64,000 bases of DNA from Dicyema japonicum (GCA_011109175.1 RDEW01000033.1:1-64000); one strand, 5' to 3'; shown: positions 34,078 to 45,659, counted from the stretch's first letter. A program made the numbers and translations. Notes: generated from the letters alone by a model not told the origin.

Positions 34078-35428
34078 TTATTTATTTATTTTAATAACCC
34101 CGGGAACACCGAGAAAGAAAGACAAAAGAGTCAGACAGTTAGGTGATCCCAGTCCTCGCAATCACTTGTGCCATTCGACGTCTGTGATCCTCCATCGTCC
34201 CCACTACTTTCCGGAAGAGCCTTCTCTCGGTCTTGCAGAGGAATCCGATCGGGGAGGGGAATTTCTTATCCAATCGGTTTTCTCTTGCCATGGGAAGGAT
34301 TAGGCGAAGCGGATTTCCATCTTCCTCACAGAGGCGAAGAAATCCGGAGCCACGACTACGGATCTTAGCTTCCATGAGTAGTGGGTCGACTGTTGATCCA
34401 TTACGTGGGGAAAGCATACTGATTGTTTTCCGGTATATCGAGTTGATTCTTTGGACCAAAGACTCCGATAGCCCGAATCTCCATGCAACGGAGGCATACT
34501 CAATGGCAGGCGCGATTGTTTGTTGGTAGAGTGTAGAAACGGAAAAGTCCATGTTCCTCGTGGTCCTCCGAACAAGGGCGCGTATAACGTTAACTTTCTG
34601 GAGGCCCCTGGTGATCATGTCTGTTGCGTGGGAGTTGAATTTGAGAAGGCTGTCGTACTTGACTCCAAGGACAATGGGGGACTTTGTCACTGGAATCCTA
34701 GTGGGACCAATGAAAAGACTCGGTTCATCCTTGGAACGACGGTCCGACGTGAATGTGGAACAGATAGACTTGGTTGCAGAAATCGTTAGTCGATTGCCAG
34801 CAATCCAATCGTGGAGAATGTTCAATTTTGTCTGAGTTTTAAGGGATGCGACTTGCGTCGAGCGGTTCCGTATTGCAATGACTACGTCGTCTGCGTAGGA
34901 TAATAACAGGGAATCTTCGTCTCCATCATTAGGTAGGTCGTGTAGGAAAAGGTTGAATAGAATTGGTGAAAGTGGAGACCCCTGGGGTACCCCGTTCGGT
35001 AGTAATCGTGATCTAGATCTGAGATCACCACTGACTACTCTTCCACGTCTTCCAGACAAAAAGTTGGCCAGCCATAATTTCACATTCGGACGAATATTAG
35101 TAGAAAAAATTTTTCCAACCAAGATTTTCCTCGAAACAGTGTCAAAGGCTTTGTTGATGTCAATAGAAACCAAGATTGTGCGTTTGTGAGGCGGAGGATG
35201 GGTGTTAAAACCGTCGGCAATGAACTGCGATAAAGTTGCCAAGTATGTAGCGGTGGACCTACCGCGGAGGAAACCATGTTGAAATATAGGACGCGGAACA
35301 TACGGAATAATGACTGATAATACAAGTTTCTCCATAATTTTTGACAGTGTGCTGGTAACGGAAATAGGCCTGTAGGATGCAGGTTCTGTTTCTGGTTTCC
35401 CAGCCTTCAATATCGGTTTAAAAATGTC
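34078..35428 (-). mobile_element. LINE with the longest intact RT frame in the window
   Basis: 5'-truncated non-LTR retrotransposon inserted in hAT element 2; similar octamers TCAAGTTA and TCAAGCTA at the two edges look like a short target duplication. The 423-codon frame at 35410-34139 covers the reverse transcriptase from KPETEPASYRPISVTSTLSK through IDINKAFDTVSRKILVGKIF, NGVPQGSPLSPILFNLFLHD, SYADDVVIAI (catalytic YADD, about 34908-34890) and the thumb, to the C-terminus AQVIARTGIT and stop. A short 3' UTR, TCTTTCTCGGTGTTCCCGGGG, leads to a TTATTAAAATAAATAAAT tail. No endonuclease remains. The open frame means it is the youngest LINE copy here. Confidence 0.88.
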
Positions 35429-35487
35429 AAGCTACAACCCAGACATTACACTATTGGCGAAGGAAATGTAGTCAATTATCTCATTAA

Positions 35488-36185
35488 TTAGATTAAATAT
35501 GATTTTATTATTTTTTTTATTTTAAAAGGTGGCTCTTACCAAAAAACCAAAAATTGGCTCTTTAGCTTAAAAGGTTGCCAAGTTGATCGGGCAGTTGTAG
35601 GACTCTGGAAAGGAGAGCCTAGAATGACACGACGACTCTCGATCATGAAGGGTAACTCCATTGCGTGTTCAGTACCTGTTGGTCATAATGGATACCTTGT
35701 CCTGAAAATTGATCAACGATTCCCGAAAATATTTTCAATTTTATTTTCCCGAATACGTCGATGAAAATTAGTGAACAATAAATTAAACACGGCCACGACT
35801 TCGATAGAATCATACCTTGAAAATAACAAAAATTGTTACTGACTTTTACAAGGACAAATACTTTTATCACTACGTAAGAAATGGGAGGCATTCACATGAG
35901 GAATTAGCAGTTGAGAGGACTTCCTTTTGATATTTTCTATAAGGGATACCACTAGTTGATTACTCAGAAGTTGAGGAAGTGATGTACTTCTATAGCGCGG
36001 CGTCATGCGGTTCATCAGCTCTTTAAGTTATGGTGATGCATATAAGGCATCTAGAAAGAGGAGCGTTCACTACACTCCACCGGGAGACAATCTTTTCCTC
36101 CAAGTCGAGAGACACATTTTGAAACTTTGACATCCATAAAACCTAGTAACTCTTACGAAAGAAATAAATCAGGCACCAGCTGTCA
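35488..36185. other. Intergenic with one short repeat
   Basis: Mostly unassigned. Positions about 35640-35712 repeat the string found at 45470-45545 (gaccttgtcctgaaaattga and neighbouring ggtaactcc). Confidence 0.4.
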
Positions 36186-36189
36186 AAAA

Positions 36190-36365
36190 CAAAGAGCATT
36201 GCCAAGACGTTCGCGGAACTACCGCCGCTCATAAGATCCCTCAGCCTGAACAAGATTGCGCATCCAATCTCTGAGAGAACATCTCCGGTGATAGGCCTGG
36301 CCACATCCAAAGTCTCAAATGTAATTGGAACGAAACAGAAATGTCCCCAAGTACAGAATATTTGG
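36190..36365 (-). mobile_element. R2-like endonuclease C-terminal remnant
   Basis: The minus frame gives GHFCFVPITFETLDVARPIT followed by EIGCAILFRLRD and SANVLAMLFVF, matching the order of the block that ends the R2-like endonuclease (FVPvaiETlG...G). No other part of the ORF is seen nearby. Confidence 0.45.
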
Positions 36366-37078
36366 TCATCTTCCTTTGTTTAGCAGAGGCAGTGTTTGTA
36401 CTTAATATATTCTTCATGGAAAGGTATCACACAAGTAACATCCCCATATGAGAAAATGTCCTTTTGCAAATGAGAAGATTGTCATTTTGTTATCTCTTTT
36501 CTTCTCCATCAAGTCCAACAGGTTCGGTGATGGAAGGGAACTCAGCATCTTCCAGATCTTCTTGCTGTTTTTTTTTCTAAGTTAGATAACAATTGTTTAT
36601 TTTACGTGGAGGAAACTTACAGAAAAGATCGTAGGGAGTACGGAACGAGCGAAATTCTAAATATTTGCTTATGGAAAAAGCTGAACTGCTTTTAACTACT
36701 AAAATATTTTCTATATTAAACGTTTTCTTTTCGGGCAACTATGAACTGTTGCATCATGGTCAACTCCCATCTCGTTTTTAACTACCCAACAAACTACTCT
36801 TACTATCATCGCAGAATTCTAGCAGTCCAACAAATATTGTGTAAGTTGTAAGACAAGACCAAATGAGCACTACGGATACATTTTTATATCAATTATATAT
36901 CTTTGGTAACGAAACCTCATTTCCTCAATTTTTTGCACTCCATTGTACATATTTCCTGAAGATTTCAATACTATACAATATTCCTAACAGTCTGAAAAAA
37001 TCAAAAAAACACAAAAAGCAAAAAATTAGCGTTTAATACTCTTAAGTTCCTTCAATGACTTGAACTCTTTATTGGCAA
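36366..37078. other. Intergenic, 3' side of CABIN1
   Basis: AT-rich, no feature recognised. Confidence 0.4.
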
Positions 37079-40000
37079 CTAAACTCCCAACTTCAAGATA
37101 GCATTAAGCCTCGTCTCTGTCACATTAAGAGTTCCATTCAAAGGCCATAGTTTAACGGTGTCAGCAAACACCTTTCGAAAGTCAAAATCCTTTCGTTGAT
37201 TGATCACTTTATGCATCACTTGAAAGTAGTAATTTTCAGCCAACCGTACCAATTCCAGTCGGTCAAACTCGTTAAGATATTTCCTAGGATAAACGTCCAA
37301 TGAAACTTGGTGTCATGGGGGACTCTTGAAATTCTCATAAAAACAGTCAACAGTTCCTCCAAATTCATCAAATCAGCCAGAATATTCAATAGTAGTTTTA
37401 CAGCCCTATGATGAGGAATAAAGTCACATGTAAAGGTAAATATGGGACTTTCCGCGTTCAACGTCTTCAGCATGAATCATCCAAACACCCTAAGCTATAA
37501 TTTAAAAAATACAGCAAATAAATTGTCTTTAGTGTGTTTATGGAATAGTGGCTGAACAGGCAAGAAGTCAGAATCTGAAGGTATAATCGGTCCGAGCATA
37601 ATTTGACGAGCTAAATTTACATTCTACAAGAAAACAGGACAAATCAACCATATAACAGGTTTTCCGACAGTAGTAAAAGTATGCCAATCTGTAAATCACT
37701 TTGTAGTGGTACTGTTGACGTTTCGAGCATAAAACCAGTCCATTCAGACATAAAAAGACAATTTTGTCAAGTTTATCTTCAAAGGTACGCCTAGAAATAT
37801 AACGAGGAAACAAAGTCATACATTTCGACAACCTGATCTTCCTTAAGAGAAATCCCCTCAAAATTAGAACATGTAGACTGATTTGAGTCCATATTCCAGC
37901 TTGATTCGTCCACAGACCCCTTTGCCTTCCATCTATTTATTTCCCTTCTTTGCACAAAGTGGGAATCCTGCAGTCTTATAAAATAAGCCTCAATCTCATC
38001 AATGTAATCGTAAATCTTTCCCAGTTGTTTCAGGACAGCCACATTCTGTCTGTAATAAATCTGTATAAGACACCAACTCACCTCTAAAGCCTCAGCAGTG
38101 AGAAATCCACATTTTTGAATAAACAGAATCTTGGCGGGATACTGAGCTCCAGCCAAATGGACGGCATCCGCAGCCTATGATAGACAAAGAAACCGACCTG
38201 AGCGTACAAATCCAGAATCTTCAGTATCGGTGGATTGGCAGATTTTTCGTATATTTTAGCCAAAAAGTAGCACGGCAACCATCTATCCCCGTCATTTTTC
38301 TCATTTGCAGAGTAGTCCTCGGTTGATTTCTGAAAATATGTGTATGAAAGTGATAATGCCCGCTGACATTCTTCCGGACCGTTTCTCCCACATTTCGTAA
38401 AAAATGGTAAATTCTGTCAAATTTAATACAAAAGTACTATCGAGTTAATATGTTTGAGATATCCATGTATTTTGTACTCCAAGAGAGCGTATTCGTTCCA
38501 AATACTACGACTGGAATCTTCCATCGAGCAAACACGACCAAAATACCATCTAATTCGTTCAATCTCTTCGAATGAGAATTTATCATAATCAGAGTTGAGC
38601 TGATAAACAAAAAAACTACAGAATTGATGAGTGGACTAATTTTGGTAGCTTCCGTGACCGCCAAACCAACGGAGGAGTCAAATCTGGAAGGATTGATTGC
38701 TAAATCCAAAGCCCAAGCTTGGGAGCTGCCAATTAGCATAAACAAACTCGACAGTCTTATCCTTGAATAGCATTAGGGCTACCATATAGTAAATGTCTCT
38801 CATACTCCTAAAATGTTTAAAATCATCACATTTGATCCTCAGTAAGTCTCACTTCCTCAAGCTGATCGAATTTTCCATCCAAAATTAATCTCACATTCTT
38901 TTCTTAAGGTAAAACGACAAAATACCCAATATGGACTCATGGATTATAAATCTTGCCATTTTTGTCAGCACTGGTAAGATCTACTCGTTAAATCACCACA
39001 AACATCTCTGGAAACAGCTTTCGAACTATAAATCTGAGGAAGGGGAGAAGAAATAAAAATCCCATAGACGTGCTTAGTGTCCACAATGTTGAAGGGAATC
39101 TGGTTTCAGGATAACCAAGACCTTCTTTGTAGCGTGGTCCTTCACCAACTTGTACTTCTTTGGTTCAATCAGCCCGTACATACAGTGAACAGTCAGAAGG
39201 GAACCGTTTGTGCATAATTCCGCCCATTTGTGTATTCCCCAACCCACAAATCGGTGATGGATATCAAGAAATTGTTTACTAATATGTCCACTACCGACCA
39301 TACGAGACGAATGCCTATTCTTATGAAATTATAAAACTTTAGCAATTCTGCGTGAATAATTCTCTGTAATGACAAAATTGGCAGATTATCTTATAAAACA
39401 AGCTTAAATGAGTCCAAACTGTCCCAACTAATATGAGCATGATTAAATACTAGTAAATCGTCTCCATAAGCAGAACGACGGGGTAAGTAATTTTATGTTT
39501 TATCCATAAAGGTTGATTTGACGTTGTTTGAAGGGAGAGAAATATCAGCAAATAGCCTATAAAACCCACAACATTGTCCAAATGGATTGGATTGTTTCCC
39601 AGACACCTATTTTGGATTACAACGATATATTACAACTCCAAATGTTTGAAAATCAAATCAAAGAAGGAATATGAGCATTCCAAGGCAGGTTTGAACTTTA
39701 AATCAACAAATACTCTCAATAAATTCACTATTAGCTGAACAGATAAGTCTTTGTCGATTGATTTGAGGTATTCTGAGAGTGAGTCAAGGGCAATTTTATT
39801 ATTTTCCAATGTTAAGTAGACAAATGATTGCAGGTTGTCACTCAAATATGATTTTATCAATTCAATTGGAACTAGTTTTTCGCAAACCGCCCACGTGAGG
39901 GATATCTTCCTTGACAAAATCACAACTATAATCAGAAATACTCCAAACCGGTTGAGATGATCTTGTTTTCCTGAATGTTAAGTCTATTCATGGTTTCTAG

Positions 40001-41750
40001 TCCATGTTTGTCCATCACTTCAATAACAGGTCCCCAAGTCTTATTGCTAAACGGATCTTCAGGAAGAGTCATAGTCAGAAAAACTAAATATCAATTTAGG
40101 ACAACGCCGAATGTGTAGCAAGTCTCCGTCGGATAACCCACAAATAGTATTTAGCATATTGGAGTACTCAGAGCGCAAAAGATTCAATACATCTCCTGTT
40201 CTAAGGATTTATAAATTGTCATACATAGTCCCCCTTTCATAAGTCACTTCTTCTCCATCATTTTGCTTAAATTCCAAGTATGCGATAAGGATCTGGACTA
40301 ATGTCGTTTAAATACCTTCAAAATTTGTTCTGACTGAGGTGTTGGGAGACTAATCTGTCTAAACCAAATCTCAAAAAGTTCAATCCACATATTAGGGACG
40401 GAATTTGGCCTTTTTGTTCAAAATTAATACAAACCATGGAAAGTTCCATTTGTCGGCAAAATATAGAAGCAGACTCATACTGAGGTCACATATACTAGAG
40501 GGGTTGTGGTTCATCTGATTGACAAAATCATTCACTACATGTAGGCTATTTTGGGATGATATGGGGTAATTTTCCGAGTCAAATTGAGCTACCATATCAC
40601 AAATTTGTAATCTTTTTTGTCAAAAATCCCAAAACCTGTAATCAGACGCTAAAAGATCGATAATTGAACTGGTAAATCCAGACTTTATAGTAGAACTCAC
40701 CTGAGTCTAAAATTACTCACATCTCATCACTTTAAAAGAGGATTGCCTCATCAATGAGGGAAGGGATGACTTCCTGGATCTAATGGACAAGTCTGAATGT
40801 TTAGAAACCATTAAACCAAGTTCACTTTGTGAAACGTCCATTTTTGACGAGATTTGAGATTGTTTAATGCTGTCGGAGTAATTTATGCAGTAAATGCTTT
40901 CAGAGTTAGCTTCTTGGCTGATATGGTTGATAACTGCGTTAAAAATGGTCACCCAGCTAACATAAAAGCAAACAAATACCTCTTGGTCTTCTTTGGGAGA
41001 AGAAAGAGGCAATCCTGCTTGAAAATATGAGGATTCTGCCAAGAATCCTTCGTGAGGGATATAAGCTTATTGAACTAAAGTCATATAATACAAATACAGT
41101 CTCTTCCTTTTCCGGGGGAACTGTAACATGTCTAAAATGTTATGTCTATCCATACAATTGGTATGGAAGTTCCCATTCATCATTGATGGCACAAATCTTA
41201 TTGATAAGAAAGTAAATGAGAGGTGACGTGATGTTGTAAAGGACGCTGTGGTCCACAAAGGTTTTGGAATCTAAAATGAGTCATTTTATAAGAACCGGCA
41301 ATGTCATTCATTACCAGAGACACCAGGAGGATGGATTCAATCACATTCCGGTTTTTCGGTTCACGTACAAGGGCCTGAAGCAATAAAACAACAAAAACTC
41401 CAATAAACGCCTCCTTGGCGGTCTTGAGGTGACCAACAGTCGTTGCAACCATCCCCAGTCTAAGCTGGCAGTTAAAATCCGTGGAATTGTGATCACTTGC
41501 CTAAAATAATGGAAACTTGTACTTTCTTTAAATATTTGAATGCCGGAGCATAATCGGCGTTAATGTAGTAAAATTCACCAATAAAGTTCAGTATGAACCA
41601 CTTGATATCAAGAAGGTATAATTTAATGGGATTCCCGGCTTTGTAACTTATCAGGCAAGATCGCTGGCTTTTGAGAATATCGTTCAGTTTAGTTTCCTCT
41701 TCAGATATGGAGAGAGCGAGTTTTACAAGTTGATCAACTGACTCATCCAT
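37079..41750 (-). CDS. CABIN1: CABIN1/Hir3-like subunit of the HIRA histone H3.3 chaperone complex
   Basis: Scaffold of the HIRA complex in the nucleus, built of TPR helices. N-terminal TPR block from the ATG at 41750: MDESVDQLVKLALSISEEE, FYYINADYAPAFKYLKKASD, RLGMVATTVGHLKTAKEAF. Diagnostic blocks: INPSRFDSSVGLAVTEATKI (human CABIN1 has a PNRFDSWAGMALARAS segment here), WLPCYFLAKIYEKSANPP, AGAQYPAKILFIQKCG, EALEIYYRQNVAVLK, QYHYKVIYRLAYFYY and AVKLLLNILADLMN with PRKYLNEFDRLELVRLAEN. Introns checked by frame: 41501-41522 (22 bp), 41271-41295 (25), 41132-41155 (24), 38175-38197 (23) and 38061-38081 (21); many more are implied between. The protein stops at 37079 soon after the last TPR-like block and lacks the long C-terminal tail of vertebrate CABIN1. 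Between about 38750 and 40700 I could not resolve every exon, so lesions there are not excluded. Confidence 0.82.
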
Positions 41751-42250
41751 TTTGCAATGTTTTTATATAATTAAATATTTAATTTTATTTATTTTTAATA
41801 ATAATTTTAGCCATAAAAATAATTTGATTAAAAAATTAAAATACTCAACATAGACGAGGTTCTCATTATAAAGTTATTTTTATTTTTGTGGTGTCTCGTC
41901 TCCGATATTATTAAACAAAATGGAAGGGGAGAAATTGCTAAGTATAATATTTTAGTTGGGGTTGCCATTGAAACTATCTGAAAAGCATTCCAGTTCTCTA
42001 ACAAGGGGTAGGGGATCATCAAATGCTATAAGCGTTACACGTGGGTGTTATCAATTGAAGTGTAAATATGGATTCCTCAGCAGTTATTTACTAATAATTC
42101 ATAAGGGTAGACATATCGACAGGTAACTTAGTGGTAGAATGTCATACTATAACAATGGTCATGGTTACTTCGTAGAAGGTTTCTTTTACTTTTCTTTGTT
42201 CCTATCTTCTACGTTCTAATAGAGTGATTTCACGTGATCTATTTTCAGAT
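41751..42250. other. Upstream region of CABIN1
   Basis: AT-rich next to the CABIN1 start, then unassigned sequence. The 64-codon minus frame at 41828-42022 has no family marks. Confidence 0.4.
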
Positions 42251-42257
42251 ATCCCTA

Positions 42258-42460
42258 GTGCCACAGAGAAATATCGTTTGAGCAAGAGGTTCCTGGGATC
42301 TCATTACGACTAGGATTGAAAGTCTGTGTTCCACATCCGTGCCGATGCGGAGACCAGATCGACTGTTTTGGCTTACACCCTCTCTCCTGCAGGAGGCAGC
42401 ATAAGGCATATGTCCCTGACACATGACCTTGAACAAAGTCGTTAGGAGACACATGGGCTA
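42258..42460 (+). mobile_element. R2-like LINE zinc-knuckle fragment
   Basis: Frame GISLRLGLKVCVPHPCRCGD followed by DCFGLHPLSCRR, then a stop. Contains the complete C-x-C...H-x4-C knuckle of the family. About 200 bp, truncated at both sides. It is nearly the inverted complement of part of the copy at 42705-43340. Confidence 0.65.
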
Positions 42461-42704
42461 TAACTGATAGAGATAGATTGACTTATATGTGATCTTCGAC
42501 ACGGGAACTGAATATATTTTATTTGTTGTTTACTATTGACTTGTATCTAATTTCTCATCACCTCTGTGTTCAGATTTCGTTTGGCTAAAATTGGAGAAAC
42601 TTGAACGAGCGTGGCTTGTGGAGGATGATCATTAGTTATTAATTCTTGTTATAAACAAATCGAATATTTTATTTAGTAAAGAAAAAAGAGTATATGGTCA
42701 TATA

Positions 42705-43340
42705 GCGGCTGCTCTGACTGCGTAGCTATTCCCTCTCAGGATGGCGAACGAGATTCGCTCAACTAACCAGCAGCGCTCAAGAGGGTCTCCTGATCGTGTA
42801 GCGATCCGATTCCCTAGACGACTCAAGAATTCCAGCGTCGAGGCGCAAGGGAGCCAGACGTCTCAACGGCGAGTGGGACAAACAAAAAATCCTTGGGTAG
42901 GACTTGATACTTTTCCCGTTTCAACCTCTCGGCCTTCTCAACGGCAGAAAAGGCTCCGGAGGCATTCTGGAGTAGGTTGCAAGAGGCAAACGTGTCGGTG
43001 CAGGTGAACGTCCCAGGCAAGAGGTTTACCAGCTTCAAAAGGGAAGATTGTCATCCCATCTGGTCGTTTCCCGTCCCGCCAACAAAGACCGACTGGTTCG
43101 AGCATGGAGGGGGTGTTCGGAGGCGTCCAAAGCTCTCCTAACGACTTCGTTCAAGGCCATGTGTCTGGGAAATCTGCCTGCACTCTTCCTGCAGAAGAGA
43201 GGGTGTAAGCCAAAACAGTCAATCTGGTCTCCGCATCGGCGCGGATGTGGAACACGGAATTTAATCCCAGTCGTAATGAGATCACAATATGGACGCATTC
43301 ATTATCTAGGAGGGTACCTAAAACTCCATTGGGAACGGCG
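42705..43340 (-). mobile_element. R2-like LINE 3' copy (knuckle to C-terminus)
   Basis: From 43298 down: [60 protein letters not shown] (frame shifted, near 43110-43060) and KPLAWDV, then ERISFAILRGNSYAVRAAAI and a stop at about 42705. The PDG and WDV residues correspond to the PD and D of the restriction-like endonuclease. At least two frameshifts. Head-to-head with the plus-strand fragment at 42258-42460, making an inverted pair. Confidence 0.7.
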
Positions 43341-44047
43341 TTGAGTAACTGAAATATTAGCGTGATTATTCACAATTTGTTGTAAATTTTTATATATTTA
43401 ATAAAATCTATATATTCAGGCATGACAAAGTCAATAATAGATATTGAAATTGTTTTCATTATTGGCATAATAAAATATTGTTGATAAATCCAAGTAAATT
43501 TATGCAACGTATTGACTAATAAACTTATTGCCTTATTGGGTGATGACATCGGATCTGATTGTCTTGGGTTCGAATCTGAAAGAAAGTCAATTCAAGTGAA
43601 CCAGATCCCAACCATAAGGCGATGAGCCCCTCTGAAATGACACAGTACTTGAAAAGGATCTTCCTACCTTCAGCCTGACCAAGTCCACTGGTGAATACTA
43701 CCATTATGAAAACTCTTTCTCTTAGAATAAAGTGATGTCAAAAAACAGACTAAAAAAAGCATAAATACAAACTTAATACAACTAATCTAATACGCTTTCG
43801 GATCTCATCTAATAATAAGAATATTGTCAATTAGCCGATAGTCATGAAAAAGGATTCCACGATTTTCGATAAGACAAGATGGAGGCACTCAGGGAAACGA
43901 TTGGTCGCTGGGAGGACATATCTGGTAACCTTGGAAAATTGTGATCACCTGTGTCTCGGGGTTAATAACTTAATGTATATTTTTATAAATTTAGTTTAGT
44001 TTCAGTTAAGATCAAAGACTTGTGACTTTTATTACGTCATCGTTTAA
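43341..44047. other. Intergenic, with LINE tail
   Basis: Contains aaaatctatatattcaggca then tgacaaagtcaat at 43403-43435, repeated at 47976-48008, and a LINE-like 3' end ctgtgtctcggggttaataa near 43950-43970 (+). A block at about 43535-43600 has gggttcgaatc, like a tRNA B box, but no convincing A box or cloverleaf. Confidence 0.4.
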
Positions 44048-45249
44048 CTACTCGTTAATTAATATTTTGGATAATGACGGTGTGAAGGCGGCAAAGGAAT
44101 CGACTATTTTGAAGGCTCTGTGCAGTACAATCTCAATGTAGATATCATGTTTCTATAAATTGTTCAAAAAATCCGTTTAGTCCCCATGAATCAAAAAATG
44201 AGACAATTATTTTCCCATATTCATAAAACGACTGGATCTCTTCATAGGAGGCCTTCATTGCTATACCGCAGATCAAGTCAGAGAACTTCTTGTCATAAAT
44301 TAAAATTAAACTTCAAAGTCAAAGATCAGAACTGTTTCCTCCCCATTGACTTGTATTATAGTGTCTTTGTGGAAGCTGTTGAGTCTGTTGATCAAAGGAG
44401 ACTTTACGTAAATCTGATGAGCCATAAGTGAGTTTAAAAAAACTCCATTTTCAGTATTAATTATAGAAATCCCTATGTTTTATCGAACGCAAACCTTTAT
44501 CAATTTTACTGAATTTGTCCAATATTTTTGGTTCCTTTATTATAAACTCTTCACAAAAAAGTGAAAAGTATTCATTGTTATTATAACTACACTGGGCTGA
44601 GGCGTTTACGAAGACTGGATTAGATCTTCCTTCAAAGGCCCATTTATTCACCAGACTGGTCATATAGTGGTAGATCGTCAGCCAAACATTACTTGTATTG
44701 GCTATCGGTTTTCCTATCAGAGGCTCCATGCGGGGATATCTCATCGTAATGTGAATTCCTTTAGTTTTTATAGCTAAACAACTTGGCTTGGAAAAGTCCC
44801 GTGAGTAGTGAAAGGGATTTATGCAGATAAACTTGGAGAAACGTTTGTAATGATAATGACAGTAGTCGAATTGATTGAGTTCAGACATGGCGTGGATATC
44901 CCCCCAACGGAATAGTTTACATACGAAAACTGGTGGTGGAATTTTTTTGTTTAAAATCTAAAATGTGGAAAATTTATTCTGACCGTCCAACGACCGTCTC
45001 TGGTGTTTTTTAAAGGACAACACTGATCACCTTTCTCGTAAATAATTTTTATCAAGGTTTCCAGACATTCAGGCTCCTTTATTCGTGTAACCACTCCCTG
45101 GAGCATTTTGAGGTTGTATTCCCCGTCGTCATCTTTCTCGTGACATTTTAGACAATGCAAATTAAAATACGACAAAAAATCTTTGCCAACCACTAAAATA
45201 TAATTTTGTTAGTACATTCTATTAACTGCTCTTCCAATTCGTTCTCCAT
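44048..45249 (-). CDS. SMAD signal transducer (MH1 and MH2 domains), one frameshift
   Basis: Intracellular effector of TGF-beta/BMP signalling that binds DNA through MH1 and partners through MH2. Five exons, introns 45193-45215 (23 bp), 44958-44983 (26), 44473-44494 (22) and 44290-44312 (23). MH1: DGRWT, PPVFVCKLFRWGDIHAMSEL and KFICINPFHYSR; the C and H of CINPFHY match zinc ligands. The linker is short. MH2: VWLTIYHYMTSLVNKWAFEG, NEYFSLFCEEF, IDKGISIINTENGVFLNSLM, HQIYVKSP, TVLIFDFEKFSDLICGIAMK, IIVSFFDSWG and IYIEIVLHRAFKIVDSF. Spliced length is one base over a multiple of three (about 368 residues); the shift lies at about 44146, between FEQFIET and DIYIEI. It ends LSKILINE with no SSxS phosphorylation tail, as in co-SMADs, but subclass is uncertain. 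Confidence 0.88.
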
Positions 45250-45469
45250 TTGGTGGTCGTTCAGTCTACTAATCGCCGTCTTATGTAATTATATCTATTT
45301 TTGTAGATTGATTATTCGTTCTATTCTCTGACAATATCAGATTGCATAAAATTAGTTAGGACAATTGGTATTATCGAATTATTGATGTTTAAATTCACTC
45401 CATATGCACGTGATATATTTCAGTAAATGATTATTTTTCGTCCCACTAATTTACTATACTTGAACTCGC

Positions 45470-45545
45470 GAACATGGGAGGGTAACTCCTAATGCGTGCT
45501 CCCCCTGTAGACCATAATGAAGACCTTGTCCTGAAAATTGACTTT
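45470..45545. repeat. Short repeat shared with 35640-35712
   Basis: Both places contain ggtaactcc, gcgtg(c/t)tc, cataatg and ccttgtcctgaaaattga in the same order. Origin unknown. Confidence 0.55.
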
Positions 45546-45659
45546 AATGACTTTAATCTTGTTTTTTTTATTTACTGTGCCCACGTCACCCTTTTTTCTT
45601 GACCACCTATTCAACTTGCGGGACTTGAGGGCATCAACCACTGCTGGGACTATTCAATT

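Larger units (their letters stand above)
31840..35487 (+). mobile_element. hAT element 2, host of two nested insertions
   Basis: Pieces of one hAT transposase can be followed across the region. First come DLLREELLALFMLKGQTRVE (31851), HCIIHQE plus LCA (about 32066-32100) and MALRGHVLKRFSSCMQEIRL, HHHWLQKFYFMVTSELNLLN, KLQGYRN (32264-32645). After the nested Ginger-like element comes the strongly conserved dimerisation region FGSTYLCEQAFSHMNLIKSK (33950-34009) plus LRSQIAYANLESCLKLK. After a nested LINE, YNPDITLLAKEM continues at 35430-35465. Stops and frameshifts at many points. Terminal repeats were not identified. Confidence 0.75.

Noticed and set aside
42741-43007. Plus-strand 88-codon open frame
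   Set aside because: Antisense shadow of the minus-strand R2-like endonuclease copy, whose frames carry the conserved knuckle and RPDG blocks.
43535-43600. tRNA-like B box (gggttcgaatc)
   Set aside because: No A box at the right spacing and no cloverleaf could be drawn; could be a tRNA-derived repeat but support is too thin.
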